A stretch of 64,000 nucleotides of DNA from Bradyrhizobium sp. ISRA464 (GCF_029910095.1 NZ_CP094526.1:3224001-3288000); one strand, 5' to 3'; shown: positions 37,459 through 46,792, counted from the stretch's first letter. Made by a program: numbers and translations. The notes: generated by a model from the sequence alone, not told the origin.

Positions 37459-37890
37459 ATGTCCGTTCGCTTTTCACGCCGCCGAAGCCTGTCGCGCGCG
37501 GCTGTCGTCGCTGCGTTGCTCGCCTTGGCCGCGGGCGAATCCGGCTGCGCGCAGATCGGCGACTCGATGTCCTCGGCTTTCGCCGATCCCGCCAAATACG
37601 AGCTCTATGATTGCAAACAGCTCGAGGCCGAACGTAAGGGCCTTGCAAACCGTGCCGCGGAGCAGGAAGGGCTGATGGCAAAGGCCCGGACCGGCGTCGG
37701 CGGTGCCGTGATATCGGAAATGGCCTACCGCAACGAGCTGATTGCGATCCATGGCCAGCAGAAGTTCGCGGACGAAGCCTGGCGCAAGAACAAGTGCCAT
37801 GAAACGACGCCGGACGCCCCTGCGGCGACACCGGCCCCCATGCCCACACCCAACGCGAAGGGGGCGCGACCGCGTTCCGGCCTCCACTAA
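37459..37890 (+). CDS. Secreted protein, probable lipoprotein, unknown function
   Basis: 143 residues. The basic start MSVRFSRRRSLSR and helix AAVVAALLALAAGESGC form a signal peptide; the GESGC at its end resembles a lipobox, though Glu/Ser positions are atypical. The mature part has two cysteines in conserved-looking spots (ELYDCKQLEAERK and NKCHE) and a Pro/Ala-rich tail. Function unknown. Confidence 0.75.
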   Translation: MSVRFSRRRSLSRAAVVAALLALAAGESGCAQIGDSMSSAFADPAKYELYDCKQLEAERKGLANRAAEQEGLMAKARTGVGGAVISEMAYRNELIAIHGQQKFADEAWRKNKCHETTPDAPAATPAPMPTPNAKGARPRSGLH

Positions 37891-37940
37891 CGCGTTTCCG
37901 AGCGCCGTGGACACCGGTCAGCGTGAAGAACACACGTCAG
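37891..37940. repeat. Degraded copy of the 44058 dispersed repeat
   Basis: CGCGTTTCCGAGCGCCGTGG ACACCGGTCAGCGTGAAGAACACACGTCA aligns with CGCGTTTTGGAGCGAAGTGG ACGCCGGTTCGCGTGAAGAAGACGCGTCA at 44058-44106, with scattered differences. It begins right after the stop codon of the preceding gene. Confidence 0.75.
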
Positions 37941-37975
37941 TTCCAATCAGTGCGAAAGTGCACCAGGCGCGAGCC

Positions 37976-39181
37976 TCACAAGCACCAGTCGTACACCCAA
38001 TCCTGCCGTGCCAGCATGCGACGCGGTCCCATCGCGCGGATGGCAAGGTCGCGCGCGATCGCTGCGGCCCCGCTCAGGTGATAGATCCGGCCCTGTTGCC
38101 GGGCCAGGCGCTGCACCTGCAATACGCGCGCACGCCGCATCAGCGTATAGCGCGTCAGCGCGGCCGGAATTTCCGATGTATTTTCGCCGGTGCTGTCGCT
38201 CAGGGCCTTTGCGAGCACGGCTGCGTCCTCGATCGCCATGCCGGCGCCCTGCGCGGCAAATGGCAGCATTGCATGCGCAGCGTCGCCGAGCAGCGCCATC
38301 GCGCCTTCGTTCCAGCGGCCGAGATCGGGCAAGGTGAAGAGCGCCCATTTGCGCCACCGTTTGTCGACCGCGCCGATCAGCATCCGCGCGGTCGAGGGCC
38401 AGCGCGACGTAGCGAACGCGCCCTTGATCTCGTTGGTGTCGCCGGGTGCGCTCCAGCCCGGCTGGTTCCAGACGCCGGCTGTGATTGCGACAACGTTGAT
38501 CTGTCGTCCGGCCGAAATCGGGTAGGCGACAAGATGCGCGTCGGGCCCCATCCAGAGTTGCACGTGCGGTGTGATGTATTCGCGCGGCAAGGCGCTCGCC
38601 TCCAGCGTACCGCGCCAGGCGATCAGGCCTGAGAACTGCGGCTGCACGTCCGGGAACAGGTGCCCGCGCACCGACGACCAGATGCCGTCGGCTCCGATCA
38701 GCGCCACAGCCAGTTCCTGTTGCCGTGCATTGCCGCGCCGCTGCACCACCGTCAGCCCGGTGGCGTGCTTGCTAACATCATCGAACTGACAGCCGAGGCG
38801 GAGATCGATGTCGGGGTGGTCGTTGGCTGCAGTCTGGAGCACGGCCTGCAGGTCGGCGCGATGGATCACCCAATAGGGGGCGCCGGCGCGGAACGCAGCG
38901 GCTTCGCCGAGCGGCATCCGCGCGATCTCGCCGCCGGCCCGCGCGCTCATGATGTTGACGAATTCAGGCGTCACCGCGCGCGGTGCAAGCCGCTCCTTCA
39001 GTCCGAGCCCGACCAGGATTCTGCTGGCGTTGGGTGAGAGCTGGATGCCGGCACCAGCTTCCTCGAGCCGCTCGGCCCTTTCGAGCACCACGACGCGGAA
39101 ACCCTGCGCCGCCAGCGTCAGCGACGCCGTCAGTCCTCCGATTCCGGCGCCTGCAACGATAACGGTTCGCGTCAGCGCCAC
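37976..39181 (-). CDS. FAD-dependent aromatic monooxygenase (salicylate hydroxylase-like)
   Basis: 401 residues of the UbiH/PHBH flavoprotein group. VIVAGAGIGGLTASLTLAAQG is the Rossmann FAD motif; ALIGADGIWSSVR is the DG motif; LLGDAAHAMLPFAAQGAGMAIEDA is the GD motif. It uses NAD(P)H and oxygen to hydroxylate an aromatic ring; the substrate is not known. GTG start at 39181. It lies 13 bp downstream of a zinc-finger gene on the same strand, so the pair is probably co-transcribed. Confidence 0.92.
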   Translation of the reverse strand: MALTRTVIVAGAGIGGLTASLTLAAQGFRVVVLERAERLEEAGAGIQLSPNASRILVGLGLKERLAPRAVTPEFVNIMSARAGGEIARMPLGEAAAFRAGAPYWVIHRADLQAVLQTAANDHPDIDLRLGCQFDDVSKHATGLTVVQRRGNARQQELAVALIGADGIWSSVRGHLFPDVQPQFSGLIAWRGTLEASALPREYITPHVQLWMGPDAHLVAYPISAGRQINVVAITAGVWNQPGWSAPGDTNEIKGAFATSRWPSTARMLIGAVDKRWRKWALFTLPDLGRWNEGAMALLGDAAHAMLPFAAQGAGMAIEDAAVLAKALSDSTGENTSEIPAALTRYTLMRRARVLQVQRLARQQGRIYHLSGAAAIARDLAIRAMGPRRMLARQDWVYDWCL

Positions 39182-39194
39182 GGAGCGGGAGCGG

Positions 39195-39440
39195 TCAGGC
39201 GACCTTGTCCTTCAGCACACATTCCGGAGGGCGTGCCTCACCGGGACCGAGGTCGGGCGCGAAACGATAGAGCGTCGAGCAATACGGGCAGATGATCTCG
39301 TTGTCGTTGCCGAGGTCGAGGAACACGTGCGGATGGTCGAATGGCGGGTTTGCGCCCACGCACATGAATTCCTGCGAGCCGATCTCGATCACCGAGACAC
39401 CGGCATCGTTATGGAAGTGCGGGACGACGTGGTCGGACAT
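39195..39440 (-). CDS. Zinc-finger protein of the NDUFS6/zf-CHCC type
   Basis: 81 residues. The C-terminal half has CVGANPPFDHPHVFLDLG followed by IICPYCSTLYRF: one Cys, one His and a CxxC, the zinc site of the complex I accessory subunit NDUFS6 and its alphaproteobacterial homologues. In alphaproteobacteria this protein is a known complex I supernumerary subunit or its relative. It sits alone with the flavin monooxygenase, far from any nuo genes in the window. Confidence 0.88.
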   Translation of the reverse strand: MSDHVVPHFHNDAGVSVIEIGSQEFMCVGANPPFDHPHVFLDLGNDNEIICPYCSTLYRFAPDLGPGEARPPECVLKDKVA

Positions 39441-39673
39441 AATCTCACCTTGGGTGGCAACGGCGGACGAACGCATTCGGCTGCGGCACTGCGAAACGCG
39501 GCGCACCATACTGGCGGGAACAATTGATTCCTAGAGCCCCGATCGCTCATCTGCTCATGCAAATTCGACACAATCTTGTCGTCCCAGAGAAGCCCTCCTT
39601 TGGTCGGAGCCGTTGTGTCGCAAAAACGGCACACTATTTCCAAGGCGAATTAAACTAGAGGTTTCTTCGCGGA

Positions 39674-40807
39674 ATGACCCGGATGCGTCTCAGCTTCGCG
39701 GTGGCTGGCATGGCAGCAAGCGTTGCGCTGGGCGTCGCGATCTGGCCGCATGCCCGCGATGCTGGCGTCGTGCTGGCGGCGCAGGACGATCCCGCAGCGC
39801 TCGCCGATGTCAGGCTGAATTCCGTCCTGCGGAGCAATCCTGCATTGCTCTCCGAGAATATCGAGGCGGCGCTCGCCTCTGACGATGCCGATCTCGCGGC
39901 GAGCTTCGTCGCGCTCGCGCGCGAGAAGAACATCGTGCTCAGTGGCGATCTCGCAAAGCGCGTCGACGATGCGGTCGCCGAACAGAATTCCACCACGCAT
40001 TTTGCCAAAGGGTTCGCGGCCGGCCTCGTGACCGGCAATGCCGACGATGTCGCAAGCCTGTCCGGCACGATCGCGGGCGATCTCTTCGTGTTCGGCGATG
40101 TCAGGGACGTCGTGCGCGAGGGCAAGCACCTGGCGATGGGTGAGGATACCGACCGTCTGGTGCTCGGGCTCGCAGCGGCCGGGCTCGCGGTGACCGCGGC
40201 GACTTATATTTCGGTCGGCGGCGTCGGGCCGCTGCGCGCCGGACTGACGCTGGTCAAGGATACGCGCAAGGCGGGGCGGCTGAGCGAAGGGCTGGTCGAA
40301 TGGGCTGGCCGTTCGACGCGCGACGTTGTCGACACGCCGGCGTTGCGCGAGGCGGTCGCATCCGGTTCGGTATTTCGGCCGGCGGAAACCGCGAGCGCGA
40401 TCCGCGCCGCCTTCCGTGCCGACAAGGCTGGTGCGCTTGTTCGCGCCGCCAAGGACGTCGGGCGCATCGGCGAAGCGGCCGGTGTTCGCGCCGCGCGCGA
40501 CACGCTGAAGGTCGCGGAGAGCCCGAAGGACCTTACGCGCGCCGCCCGGCTTGCGGAAGCGAAGGGCGGTCAGACCCGTGCGATCCTGAAACTGCTCGGC
40601 CGCGGCGCGTTGCTGCTTGCGGCCGGGACATTCAATCTGACGATGTGGCTGTTCGGCGCGCTGCTCACGCTGTTCGGCTTCCTATCGTCGATCAAGGCGA
40701 CCGCCGAGCGGGCCACGGCATCGTGGCTCAGGCGGAGCAAGGCGCGCCGCCTGCAGCGGCAGATGGCGGCCCAGGTTGCGCTGGCGGGTCCTGCCGCCCA
40801 GGGCTAA
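39674..40807 (+). CDS. Hypothetical membrane-associated protein
   Basis: 377 residues. An N-terminal signal or anchor helix (RLSFAVAGMAASVALGVAIW), an Ala/Asp-rich soluble stretch with NPALLSENIEAALASDDADLAA, two central hydrophobic segments (about 150-180), a long Arg/Ala-rich helical region, and a C-terminal hydrophobic hairpin (LLAAGTFNLTMWLFGALLTLFGFLSSI). No family recognised. It could be an inner-membrane protein with periplasmic loops. Confidence 0.75.
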   Translation: MTRMRLSFAVAGMAASVALGVAIWPHARDAGVVLAAQDDPAALADVRLNSVLRSNPALLSENIEAALASDDADLAASFVALAREKNIVLSGDLAKRVDDAVAEQNSTTHFAKGFAAGLVTGNADDVASLSGTIAGDLFVFGDVRDVVREGKHLAMGEDTDRLVLGLAAAGLAVTAATYISVGGVGPLRAGLTLVKDTRKAGRLSEGLVEWAGRSTRDVVDTPALREAVASGSVFRPAETASAIRAAFRADKAGALVRAAKDVGRIGEAAGVRAARDTLKVAESPKDLTRAARLAEAKGGQTRAILKLLGRGALLLAAGTFNLTMWLFGALLTLFGFLSSIKATAERATASWLRRSKARRLQRQMAAQVALAGPAAQG

Positions 40808-40865
40808 GCTCGCGATCGCCTGTCGATCGCCAATCCCAATCCCCCCAAGAGCAACGGAATGGATG

Positions 40866-41618
40866 ATGCCGAGTTTTCATCACGGCGATGTTGAAATTGC
40901 CTATCTCGACGAAGGCGAGGGTGAGCCGATCGTGCTCGTGCACGGCTTTGCGTCGAGCAAGAACGTCAACTGGATCTATCCGACCTGGGTGTCCGAACTG
41001 GTCAAGGCCGGCCGACGCGTCATCGCGCTTGACAATCGCGGCCACGGCGAGTCCACCAAGCTCTACGATCCCGCGCAGTACGAGATCGCGATCATGGCGA
41101 GCGACGTGATCGCGCTGATGGATCATCTCGAGATCGCGCGCGCCGACGTCATGGGCTATTCGCTGGGCTCGCGGATGACCGCGATCCTGGCGCGGGAGAA
41201 TCCCGACCGGCTGCGCTCGGCGATCCTGGGCGGCATCGGCATCGGACTGATCGAGGGTGGTGGCCCCGGCGAGAATGTCGCGCTCGCGCTGGAAGCGCCG
41301 TCGTTCGACGATGTCGCCGATCCGATCGGCCGCACCTTCCGCGCCTTTGCCGACCAGACCCGCTCCGACCGCCGCGCGCTCGCGGCCTGCCTGCGCGGTT
41401 CGCGCCGTCTGATGACGCGCGCGGAGGCTGCTGGCATTCGCGTGCCGGTGCTGATTGCGGTCGGCAGCAAGGACGAGATCGCGGGCTCGGCGGTGGCGCT
41501 CGGCAGGATCATTCCGGGCGCGGAGGTGCTCGACATCCCGAACCGCGATCACATGCGGGCCGTCGGCGACAAGGTCTACAAGACCGGCGTCGCCGACTTC
41601 CTGTCACGGCGAGCCTAG
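40866..41618 (+). CDS. Alpha/beta hydrolase
   Basis: 250 residues. VLVHGFASSKNVNW (oxyanion region), ALDNRGHGES, nucleophile elbow GYSLGSRM (Ser99), and RDHMRAVGD near the end (catalytic His). Likely a small-molecule esterase or related enzyme. ATG 40866 is preferred over 40863 for its spacing to GGAA. Its 3' end overlaps the convergent membrane-protein gene by 15 bp. Confidence 0.92.
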   Translation: MPSFHHGDVEIAYLDEGEGEPIVLVHGFASSKNVNWIYPTWVSELVKAGRRVIALDNRGHGESTKLYDPAQYEIAIMASDVIALMDHLEIARADVMGYSLGSRMTAILARENPDRLRSAILGGIGIGLIEGGGPGENVALALEAPSFDDVADPIGRTFRAFADQTRSDRRALAACLRGSRRLMTRAEAAGIRVPVLIAVGSKDEIAGSAVALGRIIPGAEVLDIPNRDHMRAVGDKVYKTGVADFLSRRA

Positions 41619-42998
41619 CTCGTCGGCGTCACGTTGGCCGAACATGCGCGTAGCCGCGATCAACACCACGAAGGTTGCGATCCAGACCAGGCGCGCGCCG
41701 TAGCGGTCGTGCGGACCGGATATCACGCCGCAGATGACGGCGTTGCCGAGCAAGGCGAGCGTGACCGTGCCCGCGAGTAAAGTGAGGTCGTCACGCCGTC
41801 GCCGCCACAGGCCGTAGGCGAACAGGAGCGCGACTATGAACATCGAGCCCAGTGCAACCGGCACGTGGACGCGGTTCATTGCAGTGAAATCGAGCCGCCA
41901 GCGCTGCTGGCGCGCCGCGCGCATCTTTGTGACTTGCGACGGAATATAACGCTCGATGATGCCGTAGGTGTGGGGGATCCAGCCGTTGGTGCCTTCGCCG
42001 GTCGCCACATGCACAAGCTGGTCCGCGGTCGCGGCCAGCGCCGCCTTGGCCTGCCATGCCGGGTATTCGGCGAGCGACCGCACCACGATGTGGCCCATCT
42101 CGTCATTCAGGCCCTGGAAGCGGCCGAGCTTGTCGAACATGCTGTGGCCCCACAGGAAGTCGTCGGCGGTCGGCGGCAGTTCGTTGCGATAGGGACAGAG
42201 CTTGAGGTTCTCCTTCGCGCAATGGTCCCGCAGATATTGCGTGACGATGCCGTCTTGCAGCATGCGGCCGAACGCGACGCCGTAGCCGCCGGGCGTCCAG
42301 GCGAGTTGGCCGGAAAGGGCGAAATTCGCTGCCAGCAACATGATGGCGCCGGCAACGATGGTCAGGCTGCCTTGCAGCAGGTTAGCGACTGAGACGCGTC
42401 CGCCGAGGAACGGGCGTGCAACCCAGCCTACGCAACACAGGCCGAGCAGGACCGCAAGCGTTGCGCTGTGGGTCGCGCCCGAGAATGCGATGAATGCGAA
42501 CAGCGCGCATTTTTCCAGCGTCCCGATTTTCCCGCCATGCAGGGCGAGGACGAACAGCGCGAGCACCGACAGGCCGGCAAAAATGTCGGTCAGCAGCATG
42601 CTGGCCAGCCAGGGCAGGGCGGTGGTCAGAATCAGCACGAGGCCGATCGGGACCAGCCGGACCATCCGGGCGAGGCCGAACACCCGCAGCGTCAAGTGCA
42701 GGATCCACAGCGTCGCCAGCGCCTGGACGCCGAGGTTGAGCCAGAAGCTCGATCCCTCGCCGAGATGCAGGTAGATGCCGAACACCGTGGACCGGCTCGG
42801 CACCAGGTATCCCTCGTACCAGCGGGCCAGATAGCCGCCGGTATCCCATTGGAGCAGCGGATAGCCGTTCCAGAAGGCGGGCGCGAGCAGCAACAGGGGA
42901 ATGGCGATGGTAGCGACCCAGACCGACCATGCATCGGTCAGGCGCGCGCGTAAAACCTGCGTATTGATGATGTATCCCCCTGTCTTGGAGTCGACCAT
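41604..42998 (-). CDS. Multi-spanning membrane protein, possibly a GT-C type transferase
   Basis: 464 residues with about ten or more membrane helices and one large loop (about 235-340) bearing CPYRNELPPTADDFLW and GHSMFDKLGRF. WDTGGYLARWYEGYLVPSRS after the first helix looks like the first periplasmic loop of GT-C glycosyltransferases, but the DxD motif is not clear. Start MVDSKTGGY at 42998 has GGAG eight bases upstream. Function unknown. Confidence 0.8.
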   Translation of the reverse strand: MVDSKTGGYIINTQVLRARLTDAWSVWVATIAIPLLLLAPAFWNGYPLLQWDTGGYLARWYEGYLVPSRSTVFGIYLHLGEGSSFWLNLGVQALATLWILHLTLRVFGLARMVRLVPIGLVLILTTALPWLASMLLTDIFAGLSVLALFVLALHGGKIGTLEKCALFAFIAFSGATHSATLAVLLGLCCVGWVARPFLGGRVSVANLLQGSLTIVAGAIMLLAANFALSGQLAWTPGGYGVAFGRMLQDGIVTQYLRDHCAKENLKLCPYRNELPPTADDFLWGHSMFDKLGRFQGLNDEMGHIVVRSLAEYPAWQAKAALAATADQLVHVATGEGTNGWIPHTYGIIERYIPSQVTKMRAARQQRWRLDFTAMNRVHVPVALGSMFIVALLFAYGLWRRRRDDLTLLAGTVTLALLGNAVICGVISGPHDRYGARLVWIATFVVLIAATRMFGQRDADELGSP

Positions 42999-43193
42999 GC
43001 CCAGAACTCCATTAGGGAAGAAATCCGCCAATAGTTGCAGAAGCACGGCTTGATTTCGGCAAAATCCCGACCACTTGCCCTAGACGGCCACCGGGGGCGT
43101 TTGGCCGGGGTTACCCTACCCAACCGCCCCGGGACGCGCCTGTTCCATCGTGCTACAACGCGCAACCGAACAACCGTATTGCGAGAGCAGTCC

Positions 43194-44021
43194 ATGGCAG
43201 TTCATCAGGTCAATCCGCAGGGTGGGAAGCTGGCGGCGCTCGATCCGATCTGGGATCGCGTCCGCGGCGAAGCGGAGGACATCGTCCGGCGCGAGCCTGA
43301 GCTTGCGTCCTTCATCTATGCGACCGTGTTGCATCATGACCGTCTCGAAGATTCGGTGGTGCACCGCCTGGCCGAGCGGCTCGATCATGCTGCGCTGTCC
43401 GGCGACCTGATCCGCCAGAGCTATGACGAGGCGCTGCGCGACGCGCCGGATATCGGCAACGCCTTCCGTGCCGACCTCGTCGCCGTCTACGATCGCGATC
43501 CCGCGACCTCGCGCTTCATCGATCCCTTGCTCTACTTCAAGGGTTTTCACGCGCTGCAGACCCATCGCCTCGCGCACTGGCTCTATCAGAAGGGCCGCAA
43601 GGATTTTGCCTATTACCTTCAGAGCCGGTCTTCGGCGGTGTTCCAGACCGACATCAACCCGGCCGCACGGATCGGCCGCGGCATCTTCCTCGATCACGCC
43701 ACCGGCTTCGTCTGCGGCGAGACGGCCGTGATCGATGACGATGTCTCGATCCTGCACGGCGTGACGCTCGGCGGGACTGGCAAGGAGAACGAGGATCGCC
43801 ACCCGAAGATTCGCCATGGCGTCTTGATCGGCGCCGGCGCCAAGATCCTCGGCAATATCGAGATCGGTCATTGCGCGCGCATCGCCGCGGGCTCAGTCGT
43901 GGTCAAGCCGGTGCCGCACAACGTCACCGTCGCCGGTGTGCCTGCAAAAATCGTCGGCGAGGCTGGCTGTGCCGAGCCGTCGCGCACGATGGACCAGATG
44001 CTCAACGCGACCGGGCTTTGA
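43194..44021 (+). CDS. cysE: Serine O-acetyltransferase
   Basis: 275 residues. It acetylates serine with acetyl-CoA, the first step of cysteine synthesis. N-terminal helical domain, then FKGFHALQTHRLAHWLY, DINPAARIGRGIFLDHATGFVCGET (catalytic Asp/His pair), the hexapeptide left-handed helix, and GGTGKENEDRHPKI, all canonical CysE. Start ATG 43194 gives MAVHQVNPQGG; the region upstream is not family-like. Monocistronic by context. Confidence 0.97.
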   Translation: MAVHQVNPQGGKLAALDPIWDRVRGEAEDIVRREPELASFIYATVLHHDRLEDSVVHRLAERLDHAALSGDLIRQSYDEALRDAPDIGNAFRADLVAVYDRDPATSRFIDPLLYFKGFHALQTHRLAHWLYQKGRKDFAYYLQSRSSAVFQTDINPAARIGRGIFLDHATGFVCGETAVIDDDVSILHGVTLGGTGKENEDRHPKIRHGVLIGAGAKILGNIEIGHCARIAAGSVVVKPVPHNVTVAGVPAKIVGEAGCAEPSRTMDQMLNATGL

Positions 44022-44057
44022 TTGATTGCATTCGCTTTCTGACCGCGACGCGTGATC

Positions 44058-44151
44058 GCGTTTTGGAGCGAAGTGGACGCCGGTTCGCGTGAAGAAGACG
44101 CGTCAAAACAAGAATCTACAGGTTCGGTGCTGATTCATCAGAACCGAACCT
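44058..44151. repeat. Dispersed intergenic repeat with terminal hairpin
   Basis: GCGTTTTGGAGCGAAGTGGA CGCCGGTTCGCGTGAAGAAGACGCGTCA is the core, followed by AAACAAGAATCTAC and a hairpin AGGTTCGGT ... AACCGAACCT (44120-44151). The same layout is, to my memory, very frequent in Bradyrhizobium genomes. A worn copy of the core is at 37891-37940. Confidence 0.8.
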
Positions 44152-44254
44152 CTTGCACAAATATCGTGTCGCCGGAGCCCGAAAAGGCTCTGGCGATCTC
44201 CGTCGTCTCGTCCTAAAACTCCCCGGAAAATCATCGACCCGATTGGAGACGGCC

Positions 44255-44467
44255 GTGGACGTTCAGGAAGTCAGGAAGCTCGACGCGTATCTCAAACGCG
44301 TGTTTGGCAATCCCAAGATCCGCGTGGTGCCGCGGCCGAAGAAGGATGACTCGGCCGAGGTCTATGTGGGCGAGGAATTCATCGGCGTGCTGTTCGTCGA
44401 TGACGAGGACGATGATCGTTCGTTCCAGTTCCAGATGGCGATTCTGGAAGAGGATCTGAGCGAGTAG
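44255..44467 (+). CDS. DUF3126 family protein
   Basis: 70 residues: DVQEVRKLDAYLKRVFGNPK, VVPRPKKDDSAEVYVGEEFIG and FQFQMAILEEDL match the small alphaproteobacterial DUF3126 family. Start GTG 44255 has GGAG six bases upstream; upstream codons belong to the repeat. Function unknown; often found near cysE. Confidence 0.88.
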   Translation: MDVQEVRKLDAYLKRVFGNPKIRVVPRPKKDDSAEVYVGEEFIGVLFVDDEDDDRSFQFQMAILEEDLSE

Positions 44468-44494
44468 GCTTTGCTCGGCGCAAAGCCGCAAACT

Positions 44495-44521
44495 GGGCAA
44501 AGGCGCGTTTGCGCCGTGCCC
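44495..44521. terminator. Hairpin downstream of DUF3126 gene
   Basis: GGGCAAAGGCGCG TTT GCGCCGTGCCC forms a stem with two small bulges 27 bp after the stop codon. No T tract, so it may be a dispersed palindrome more than a true terminator. It lies between convergent genes. Confidence 0.45.
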
Positions 44522-44596
44522 ACTATCGGGACGACCGACGCGAATGGTGGGGACGCCTCGCTCTGTCCACCCCACCAATCCTGCAATGACGACGGG

Positions 44597-45307
44597 CTAT
44601 CCCTTCGCGCTGTGCATCTGCGCGGAGAGGCGATCCATTGCGGTTGCGATATCGCGCCATTGCGCAAGCCAGCTGCGCGGAAAGCGGAACGTCAGGTCGG
44701 CGCCCTCGATGCGCCGCTCGCTCAGGCACATGCCGGGCGTTGAGGAGTCACGCGAGCAGCGCGCGGTCAGCTCGGGTTCGCTCGCGGTGACCAGGTCTTC
44801 GCCGCCATAGGCCGAGCCATCGCGAAACGCGCGCGTGGTCAGGCCGTCGTTGGTCGTTGCGGCGTTTTCCAGATAGCGCGGGTAGATCGTGCGCAGGCGC
44901 ATGTCGGGCGCAAGCGAGTCGTGGTGCGCGGCGATCGACACGAAGATCCGGTCGATCGGCTGCACCTTGTCCTCGATCGTGTCGGCGCTGTAGTGCTTCG
45001 GTGCCGCTGGCGCCTTCAGCGAGGGGTAGAGGAAGCTGAGGTCGACGCGCTCCTGCGGCCCGGAATGGCGCTGGATCTTCATGCGCACCGCCAAGGTCGG
45101 CACGTTGAACAGCGTGCCGCCGACGCTGACCGGCAACCGCGACGGGTCGCTCGGCGGCACGGTGGCGTAGGTGGGCCACAACAGATAGGCGACCAGTGCG
45201 ATCGCTACTGCTGCGATGACAGCCGAAATGATGATCGGAAGCAGATGCGCGCGCGGATTGCGCCGCGTATCGCGGGCGAGATGCTGGGCTGTCGAAAGGA
45301 GCGTCAT
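44597..45307 (-). CDS. Hypothetical single-pass membrane protein
   Basis: 236 residues. A cytosolic start with RRNPRAHLLP, one membrane helix (IIISAVIAAVAIALVAYLLW, about 25-45), then a periplasmic domain of about 190 residues with FNVPTLAVRMKIQ, ERVDLSFLYP and YGGEDLVTASEPELTARCSRD. Two cysteines in the domain (RCSRDSSTPGMCLSER) could form a disulfide. No family name comes to mind; it looks conserved. Confidence 0.78.
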   Translation of the reverse strand: MTLLSTAQHLARDTRRNPRAHLLPIIISAVIAAVAIALVAYLLWPTYATVPPSDPSRLPVSVGGTLFNVPTLAVRMKIQRHSGPQERVDLSFLYPSLKAPAAPKHYSADTIEDKVQPIDRIFVSIAAHHDSLAPDMRLRTIYPRYLENAATTNDGLTTRAFRDGSAYGGEDLVTASEPELTARCSRDSSTPGMCLSERRIEGADLTFRFPRSWLAQWRDIATAMDRLSAQMHSAKG

Positions 45308-45526
45308 GAGCGAGGCATCGGATCAGGTCGGAGGGCCGAATCACTTGACGAATATGCCACGTGAGGGCGGCGGATTCTCGTATGATTCCAATGGAATCCG
45401 CACCAGGAATGCCGTGCGCGGGGGGCTCTCGCGCCTGCCCTATTAACCCTTTCTTAAGGATGATGTGGCGGCGGGCCGGTAATTTTGCGAAGCAGGGCGA
45501 TGGTCTGTTGCGTAGCGGAAGTTCCG

Positions 45527-45856
45527 ATGTCGCCCGATGCTCTGAATTCCCTGTTCTCGCTTTGCATTGGTTTTGCCCTCGCGGGTGCGTTGGCCAACGG
45601 TTACCAGGTGATGGCGGCGCGCCCGGCCGGGTTCGGCCTGCTCCAGAATGGGGTGGCGACGAAGGCCTTCGCGGCGGTGCCGTTTCTCGTCTTCGCGGCG
45701 CCCTTCATCATCATGCGCAACACGCTGCGCGGAGCGCGTATCGAGCGCCGCCGCTTCGAATTCGTGATGATGGCAACGATCATCGCCGGCTTCTGGAGCC
45801 TGATGTCCGGCACCTTCTTCCTGATGACGCTGCGCGCGGCCGGTCTGCTCGCCTGA
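45527..45856 (+). CDS. Small hypothetical membrane protein
   Basis: 109 residues with three predicted membrane helices: LFSLCIGFALAGALANGYQ, AAVPFLVFAAPFIIMRN, and MMATIIAGFWSLMSGTFFLM. Start MSPDALNSLFS at 45527. It lies 90 bp upstream of the carbonic anhydrase-like gene on the same strand and may share its transcript. Confidence 0.75.
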   Translation: MSPDALNSLFSLCIGFALAGALANGYQVMAARPAGFGLLQNGVATKAFAAVPFLVFAAPFIIMRNTLRGARIERRRFEFVMMATIIAGFWSLMSGTFFLMTLRAAGLLA

Positions 45857-45946
45857 TCCGATCGGGATCCGTACCGGATAATGATCCCGCTCGCTTGAAA
45901 CCACGCGCGCCGTCGTGCCAAGGTCGCCCTGACCAAGGAGACCTTC

Positions 45947-46477
45947 ATGGCGATCTACGAGCTCGACGGGCAGGCGCCCGATCTTCCCGCTGACGGCAGC
46001 TACTTCATCGCCGATACCGCCGTCGTGATCGGCAAGGTGCGACTCAAGTCTTTGGCGAGCGTCTGGTTCGGCGCCGTGCTGCGCGGCGACAATGAGTGGA
46101 TCGAGATCGGCGAGGGCTCCAACGTCCAGGACAATTCGACTCTCCACGTCGATCCCGGCTTTCCGCTGACCATCGGCAAGGACGTGACCATTGGCCACAA
46201 TGCGATCGTTCACGGTTGCACGCTCGAAGACGGCGTGCTGATCGGGATGGGATCGATCGTGATGAACGGCGCGCGGATCAGGCGCGGCAGCGTCGTCGGC
46301 GCCGGCGCCGTCATCACCGAGGGCAAGGAATTTCCGGAATATTCGCTGATCATCGGCGCGCCTGCGCGCGCCATCCGCACGCTCGACGCCGCCCAGATCG
46401 AGGCTTTGTCCAGGCCCGCCAAGTCCTACGCCATCAGGGGGCCGCAGTACAAGGCGGGGCTGAAGAAGATCGGCTGA
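45947..46477 (+). CDS. Gamma-class carbonic anhydrase family protein
   Basis: 176 residues of left-handed beta-helix hexapeptide repeats. The three zinc histidines of the family are present: H67 (STLHVDPG), H84 and H89 (IGHNAIVHGC). The Cam acidic loop carrying the proton-shuttle Glu is missing, as in most such YrdA/CaiE-like homologues, so true CO2 hydration activity is uncertain. GGAG at 45939-45942 precedes the ATG. Confidence 0.9.
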   Translation: MAIYELDGQAPDLPADGSYFIADTAVVIGKVRLKSLASVWFGAVLRGDNEWIEIGEGSNVQDNSTLHVDPGFPLTIGKDVTIGHNAIVHGCTLEDGVLIGMGSIVMNGARIRRGSVVGAGAVITEGKEFPEYSLIIGAPARAIRTLDAAQIEALSRPAKSYAIRGPQYKAGLKKIG

Positions 46478-46484
46478 GGCGACG

Positions 46485-46721
46485 TCAGCGCTTCCGGCCT
46501 CGCTTGCTTGTGTTCTTCGACCGGGCCGAGCTCTGCTTCGAGGCGTCCTGCAGCCGCGCGCTCTTGCGCAGCGCGTCCTTCAGGTCGATCGGAATACCGT
46601 GCTTCTTGAGCAGGTCGGCGAAGGCTTCGTCGGCGAGCTCCTGAAGGGTCGCCATCCGGTCGCGACCAAGCTGCTTCAGCTTGTCGAAAGTGTCGTCGTC
46701 GAACTCGATCAGCTTGCGCAA
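46485..46721 (-). CDS. Small hypothetical protein, possibly ribbon-helix-helix
   Basis: 78 residues from a TTG start at 46721: RKLIEFDDDTFDKLKQLGRD, then ATLQELADEAFADLLKKHG and a Lys/Arg/Ser-rich tail. The short strand plus two helices resemble RHH DNA-binding proteins, but I cannot confirm. The start is inferred: GGAG lies 10 bases before the TTG, and the upstream frame looks non-coding. Convergent with the carbonic anhydrase gene, stops 7 bp apart. Confidence 0.65.
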   Translation of the reverse strand: MRKLIEFDDDTFDKLKQLGRDRMATLQELADEAFADLLKKHGIPIDLKDALRKSARLQDASKQSSARSKNTSKRGRKR

Positions 46722-46792
46722 AACAGCATCGCTCCAATGCCTGTCGGAACCGCCACCTTGCGGAATCGTTGACCTCCGCAAGGAGAACTTCC

